A stretch of 10,009 nucleotides of DNA, taken from assembly GCA_045627185.1 (NCBI GenBank), contig JAZQNE010000126.1, forward strand, positions 1-10,009. Reading direction: 5' to 3'. The position numbers and the translations under genes are program-made. Of this stretch, positions 7,297 through 10,009 are shown in pieces; position 1 is the first letter of the stretch, and the number at the start of each line of letters is the position of its first letter. Source of the DNA: SZUA-448 sp045627185. GTDB lineage: Bacteria; Bacillota; Clostridia; Lachnospirales; Lachnospiraceae. The notes under the pieces were generated by a model that saw only the letters and a list, made by a program, of their open reading frames with translations, searched no databases and was not told where the DNA came from.

Positions 7297-8397
7297 TTAC
7301 AGTCTGTACTTCAGTGCGGAAAAGCCCTCAATAAGCGCAAGCAGTGCGAGTGACTGGCCGTAGTGCATCTTTCTGAGCGGAATATCCTTATAATGCTGAA
7401 GTGTACGGCCTACGTTTGTGCCGTAGGATACATTCTGAAGTTCGCCTGCCTCAGTGATGTTTGAAAGGATTGCGTTAAGGCCTTTTCCCGCACAGATCAT
7501 GTATTCCTGCGGAAGATACCCCTTGCGGATTCCCTTGAGAAGTCCGTAAGTGAAGCCGGCCGTGCAGCTTGCTTCAAGGTAAGAGGTTTCATCGTTGATA
7601 AGTGTATGCCACATACCGCTGAAATCCTGATATTTCTTAAGTGCGGCCGCCTGATTTGCAAGGAAGCTGACGGCATATCTTTTGAAGTAATCCTCAGGCT
7701 GCATGATGTCTATGAAATCAGGGATGAATACTGTTACCCAGCAGTTTCCCCTGCCCCAGAGCGCACCCGCAAAGTGATCTCTGTTCAGGAAGTTCCAGCC
7801 GTGGAACCAGAGGCCGGTTGCAGAATCAAACAGGTATTTTGTGTGAAGCAGGAACTGGTATTTTGCTTCCTCAATGTAGCTTTCGCGTCCGAGCATTTTG
7901 CCGTATTTTCCAAGGAAAAGTACGGTCATGAGAAGCGTGTCATCCCACATTTCCTGATTGTTTTCAAGTTCTGCGTGTTCGTGCTGGATGCCGCCTTCTT
8001 CGGTTCGCTTCATGGTGTTCATTATCCACTCTGCCCACTCATCCATAATTGCCTTGTATTCAGGCTTCGGGCGGAGTTCATGCAGAAAAGCCATAGTAAG
8101 AAGGGGGGCAACGGTGTTCACGTTTTTGTCCGGAAGGCCTATCTGCAAGCGGTCCGCAAACCACTTCTCAATATCATCAAGATACTGTGTATCCTTTGTG
8201 AAATCATAAAGCTTATACATTCCGTACAGGCCCACTCCGTGTGTCCAGTCCCAGGCCCCGAGGCTTCTTGCGTCTTTCTCGGTACGGCCGAGGTTCTGCA
8301 CAAGATTCTCAACATATTTTTCATCGATGCTGTAAAGGAATCCGTAGAGGTTTGATTTGACGCTTTCAAATGTTTTTACGTAGTTGTCTCTGTCCAT
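7297..8397 (-). CDS. GH105 unsaturated glycuronyl/rhamnogalacturonyl hydrolase (YteR/YesR-like)
   Basis: 366 residues, close to the length of Bacillus YteR. The family hydrolyses the terminal 4,5-unsaturated uronic acid that lyases leave on oligosaccharides, by hydration of the double bond in an (alpha/alpha)6-barrel. Visible family marks are AWDWTHGVG (48-56, with Asp50), EMWDDTLLM (149-157, where Asp152/Asp153 matches the catalytic Asp region, Asp143 in YteR), ALWGRGNCW (212-220, the W.RGN substrate-binding signature), and MWHTLIND (262-269) in the late helices. No signal peptide, so it acts in the cytoplasm on imported oligosaccharides. The start ATG 8397 has AGGAG six to seven bases upstream. 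The gene follows a terminator-like hairpin and repeats, and leads a run of genes with short gaps. GH88 is the nearest alternative family but the motifs favour GH105. The preferred substrate (rhamnogalacturonan-derived or other) is not shown by sequence alone. Confidence 0.92.
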   Translation of the reverse strand: MDRDNYVKTFESVKSNLYGFLYSIDEKYVENLVQNLGRTEKDARSLGAWDWTHGVGLYGMYKLYDFTKDTQYLDDIEKWFADRLQIGLPDKNVNTVAPLLTMAFLHELRPKPEYKAIMDEWAEWIMNTMKRTEEGGIQHEHAELENNQEMWDDTLLMTVLFLGKYGKMLGRESYIEEAKYQFLLHTKYLFDSATGLWFHGWNFLNRDHFAGALWGRGNCWVTVFIPDFIDIMQPEDYFKRYAVSFLANQAAALKKYQDFSGMWHTLINDETSYLEASCTAGFTYGLLKGIRKGYLPQEYMICAGKGLNAILSNITEAGELQNVSYGTNVGRTLQHYKDIPLRKMHYGQSLALLALIEGFSALKYRL

Positions 8398-8402
8398 GTT
8401 TT

Positions 8403-8462
8403 CTCCTTTTCAATCTAAACCGCCAGTTGTAGAGATTGAAGCATAGCTTCAATCTAAACCGC
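8403..8462 (-). repeat. Paired direct and inverted repeats abutting the GH105 ribosome binding site
   Basis: The 15-base word TTCAATCTAAACCGC occurs twice on the plus strand, at 8409-8423 and 8448-8462. Between them, AGATTGAAGC (8433-8442), ATA, GCTTCAATCT (8446-8455) forms a perfect 10-bp stem with a three-base loop. In the minus-strand mRNA the middle arm (8433-8442) can pair with the upstream arm (10 bp) or, using 8 bp, with the downstream copy at 8409-8416. That downstream copy directly touches the GH105 Shine-Dalgarno (8403-8407). The two pairings exclude each other. The layout could modulate translation, or simply be the remains of a small dispersed repeat. Confidence 0.55.
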
Positions 8463-8497
8463 TAAAAACGTGCCACCGGCACGTTTTTTACGCGGTT
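8457..8497 (-). terminator. Intrinsic terminator after the beta-propeller gene
   Basis: Five bases after the propeller stop begins a hairpin. The outer arms GCGGTT (8492-8497) and AACCGC (8457-8462) flank a core in which CGTGCC (8478-8483) pairs with GGCACG (8469-8474) across a three-base loop. The A/T flanks extend the perfect stem to 11 bp (8464-8474 with 8478-8488). On the minus strand the core is followed by five T residues. The structure is symmetric enough to act in either direction. It suggests that the propeller gene is at least partly a separate transcription unit from the GH105-led operon. Confidence 0.75.
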
Positions 8498-8501
8498 ACA
8501 G

Positions 8502-9887
8502 TTACATTCCGCAGCTTACGTGACCGCAGATGTGGTTGTAGCCTGTTCCCATGAAATGCTGCATTCTGAAGTGGTACGGGTGGCTGTAACGGTTCTTTGT
8601 GTATTCGTTTTCAACGGCATCGGCATCGCCCCAGATTCTTACCTTACCCTCTGTGGGATAGTAAACCATAATGGTTTCGCCGGGATGATTTACAACCTTG
8701 CCGCTTCTTACCTGATTTCCGCCTATGAAGCCCTGTGTTTTTCCCTCAGCGTCAACAACAAAGCCCTTAAGTTCGCCGTCCATTCCGAAATATTCATGGT
8801 TTCCGTCACCGTTTAAGTCAAGCGGCATAAACTGGTGACCGATGAAAGGCACGGGTGCTTCAAGCGGTTCGCCTGTTACGGCATCGAAGTAGAAATCTTC
8901 AGGCTCGGTATCAACTATTGCGTTGTTGATTACACGCCTTGTAATGCGCATTGCCATTGCGATTTTACGATGGTCCGGTCCGATGTTTGCCATCCAGCCG
9001 CTGTGCATGTGGCCGATGCTCGGAACGCCTGTCCAGACCTTTTCACCGTGAACATCATAGGTAACAACACGCGGCTCGCCCTCGCGCTCATCGTCTTCGC
9101 GGGCGGTATATATGTATCTGTTGCCTGTCTTGTAGTCTTCAAAAGGAAATACCAGGTCTGAATGTCCGAAATATTTGCCCTTGTCGCCGCAGAAAAGCTC
9201 ATGTCCGTCATCAAGGCTTATGAGGCGCTCGCCCCAGAACATCTCATCAATTCCATCCCTGTCAAAGTCAAGAATCGGGCAGAGGTGACTTGCGCGGCAG
9301 CCGCCATCGCCATAAGGAATCTTGATGTCCCAGCGCTTGCTCATGTCGGGATTGTAGCCCTGGATGTACATATCCCTGTACGTACCCTGTGCCGTTACAA
9401 GCACAGGTGTTCCGTGTACATAGCCGCCTGTAATGTAGAAGCGGTACGAATGTGACATGGTGTCATCTATTGTATTGTCCGGCCATTTCCACTGCCCTGT
9501 TGTCTTTCCGCTGATGGGATCGATTCGCTCGAGCACACGCGCATTAAGGGAAAATGGAAGATCAGGATTATTATTATTCAGGAACCATATCTCGTCTATT
9601 CCGTCGCCGTCAAGATCGAACGATATGAAAGGCGCATACCATACGCCCGGAATTACGCCGGTTCCAAGGTCCCTTGTCCAGATGGGAATCCCGTCCAGTG
9701 TGTACAGCGACATTTTCAGCGTATCCTTCGGATAATTGAAAAGCTCCGGCCACGGGTCAAGATTTTCCTGTGTCGAATATACAAAAAGCACAGCCTCAGG
9801 CTTGTCCTTCCCAAGCGAAACCGGAACGGAACGAACCTGACCGAGTGTCATATTTAAGTCGAATTCATGTAAACATTTAATATTCAT
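8502..9887 (-). CDS. Cytoplasmic beta-propeller protein, rhamnogalacturonan lyase-like (PL11-type or related)
   Basis: 461 residues from ATG 9887. The start is set by AGGAGG (9893-9898), five bases upstream. The reading frame stays open a further 36 codons into the tandem repeats, but that extension is repeat-derived. The protein is strand-rich with regular blade-like spacing and three calcium-loop motifs: DLDGDGIDE (91-99), DFDRDGIDE (207-215) and DLNGDGNHE (357-365). Such loops, with the surrounding SHLCPILDFDRDG..E and GHQFMPLDLNGDG..E contexts, resemble the PL11 rhamnogalacturonan lyases (YesW/YesX), which are calcium-dependent eight-bladed propellers. It is shorter than those and lacks a secretion signal, so it would act inside the cell on imported oligosaccharides. 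A different propeller lyase family (for example a rhamnose-glucuronate lyase) or a non-catalytic propeller is possible. The C-terminus is unusually rich in His and Cys (HICGHVSCGM). The fold is confident; the reaction is not. Confidence 0.65.
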   Translation of the reverse strand: MNIKCLHEFDLNMTLGQVRSVPVSLGKDKPEAVLFVYSTQENLDPWPELFNYPKDTLKMSLYTLDGIPIWTRDLGTGVIPGVWYAPFISFDLDGDGIDEIWFLNNNNPDLPFSLNARVLERIDPISGKTTGQWKWPDNTIDDTMSHSYRFYITGGYVHGTPVLVTAQGTYRDMYIQGYNPDMSKRWDIKIPYGDGGCRASHLCPILDFDRDGIDEMFWGERLISLDDGHELFCGDKGKYFGHSDLVFPFEDYKTGNRYIYTAREDDEREGEPRVVTYDVHGEKVWTGVPSIGHMHSGWMANIGPDHRKIAMAMRITRRVINNAIVDTEPEDFYFDAVTGEPLEAPVPFIGHQFMPLDLNGDGNHEYFGMDGELKGFVVDAEGKTQGFIGGNQVRSGKVVNHPGETIMVYYPTEGKVRIWGDADAVENEYTKNRYSHPYHFRMQHFMGTGYNHICGHVSCGM

Positions 9888-9892
9888 ATAGG

Positions 9893-9898
9893 CCTCCT
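9893..9898 (-). promoter_or_regulatory. Shine-Dalgarno that fixes the propeller gene start
   Basis: A perfect AGGAGG on the minus strand, five bases before ATG 9887. No comparable site precedes the upstream in-frame ATG at 9995, which lies in repeat DNA. The start at 9887 is therefore preferred. Confidence 0.85.
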
Positions 9899-9911
9899 GA
9901 AGGGATGATGG

Positions 9912-10009
9912 GTGCTTCGCACAGTGATGTTGTGCTTCGCACAGTGATGTTGCACAAAGTGCAGTGATGTTTCGCTGCGCGAAGTGAAGTTGCATGGAGT
10001 GCAGTGATG
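9912..10009. repeat. Tandem 20-bp hairpin repeat array (13-bp palindrome plus 7-bp linker)
   Basis: About five units with a 20-bp period run to the window edge. Each unit is a short palindrome (5-bp arms, 3-base loop) followed by the linker GTGATGT (once GTGAAGT). The palindromes are TGTGC-TTC-GCACA (9931-9943), TGCAC-AAA-GTGCA (9951-9963), TTCGC-TGC-GCGAA (9971-9983) and TGCAT-GGA-GTGCA (9991-10003). The first unit (9912-9922) keeps only GTGC-TTC-GCAC. The linker is conserved but the stems differ while pairing is kept. The array ends 14 bases upstream of the propeller gene's Shine-Dalgarno, so it may be in its 5' leader, and it may continue beyond the window. Confidence 0.85.

Noticed and set aside
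7606..8355. A 249-codon open frame on the plus strand, antisense to the GH105 gene
   Set aside because: The minus-strand frame has clear GH105 motifs over the same bases, the plus-strand product resembles nothing and has no ribosome binding site, and long antisense frames are common opposite coding DNA of this composition.
9888..9995. A 36-residue N-terminal extension of the propeller protein from ATG 9995
   Set aside because: It is encoded by the hairpin repeats, has no Shine-Dalgarno, and a perfect AGGAGG stands before ATG 9887.
9912..10009. CRISPR array
   Set aside because: The period is only 20 bp, the constant part is 7 bp, and the variable parts are palindromes, not unique spacers; no cas genes are nearby.

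Overview
The window suggests an anaerobic gut-type Clostridia (Oscillospiraceae/Lachnospiraceae-like). The grounds are strong AGGAGG-type ribosome binding sites, a TTG start, a lipoprotein with a diderm-independent lipobox, intermediate base composition, and arrays of short hairpin repeats of a kind I associate with these genomes. The taxonomic call is an inference. Every gene I can support lies on the minus strand, so the window reads right to left as one transcriptional direction.

Region by region, in transcription order. (1) 10009-9912 is a tandem array of 20-bp units, each a 13-bp palindrome plus a 7-bp linker. (2) 9887-8502 encodes a calcium-site-bearing beta-propeller protein resembling rhamnogalacturonan lyases. 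(3) 8501-8398 holds a strong hairpin terminator and a second set of inverted/direct repeats running up to the next ribosome binding site. (4) 8397-7297 encodes a GH105 unsaturated glycuronyl hydrolase (YteR-like). (5) 7217-4725 and 4720-2876 encode two paralogous proteins with an alpha-toroid plus beta-sandwich look. Both carry an Asn-His pair and a Tyr 57-58 residues later, as in heparinase/alginate-lyase-type polysaccharide lyases. They are translationally coupled. (6) 2766-1261 encodes a GPH-family sugar:cation symporter, overlapped by 4 nt by a lipoprotein gene (1264-485). (7) 389-1 is the start of a membrane-anchored metallophosphoesterase that runs off the window.

How the genes may work together (inference): none of the four predicted carbohydrate-active proteins has a signal peptide, while the transporter belongs to a family that imports oligosaccharides and uronides. 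The cassette therefore looks like a cytoplasmic pathway. Uronate-containing oligosaccharides, perhaps from rhamnogalacturonan-I or a related acidic plant glycan, would enter through the symporter. Lyases (the propeller and/or the two toroid paralogues) would cut them, and the GH105 enzyme would remove the unsaturated uronyl end. The two toroid paralogues are the best candidates for something undescribed. No regulator, tRNA, rRNA, CRISPR array or transposase is visible.
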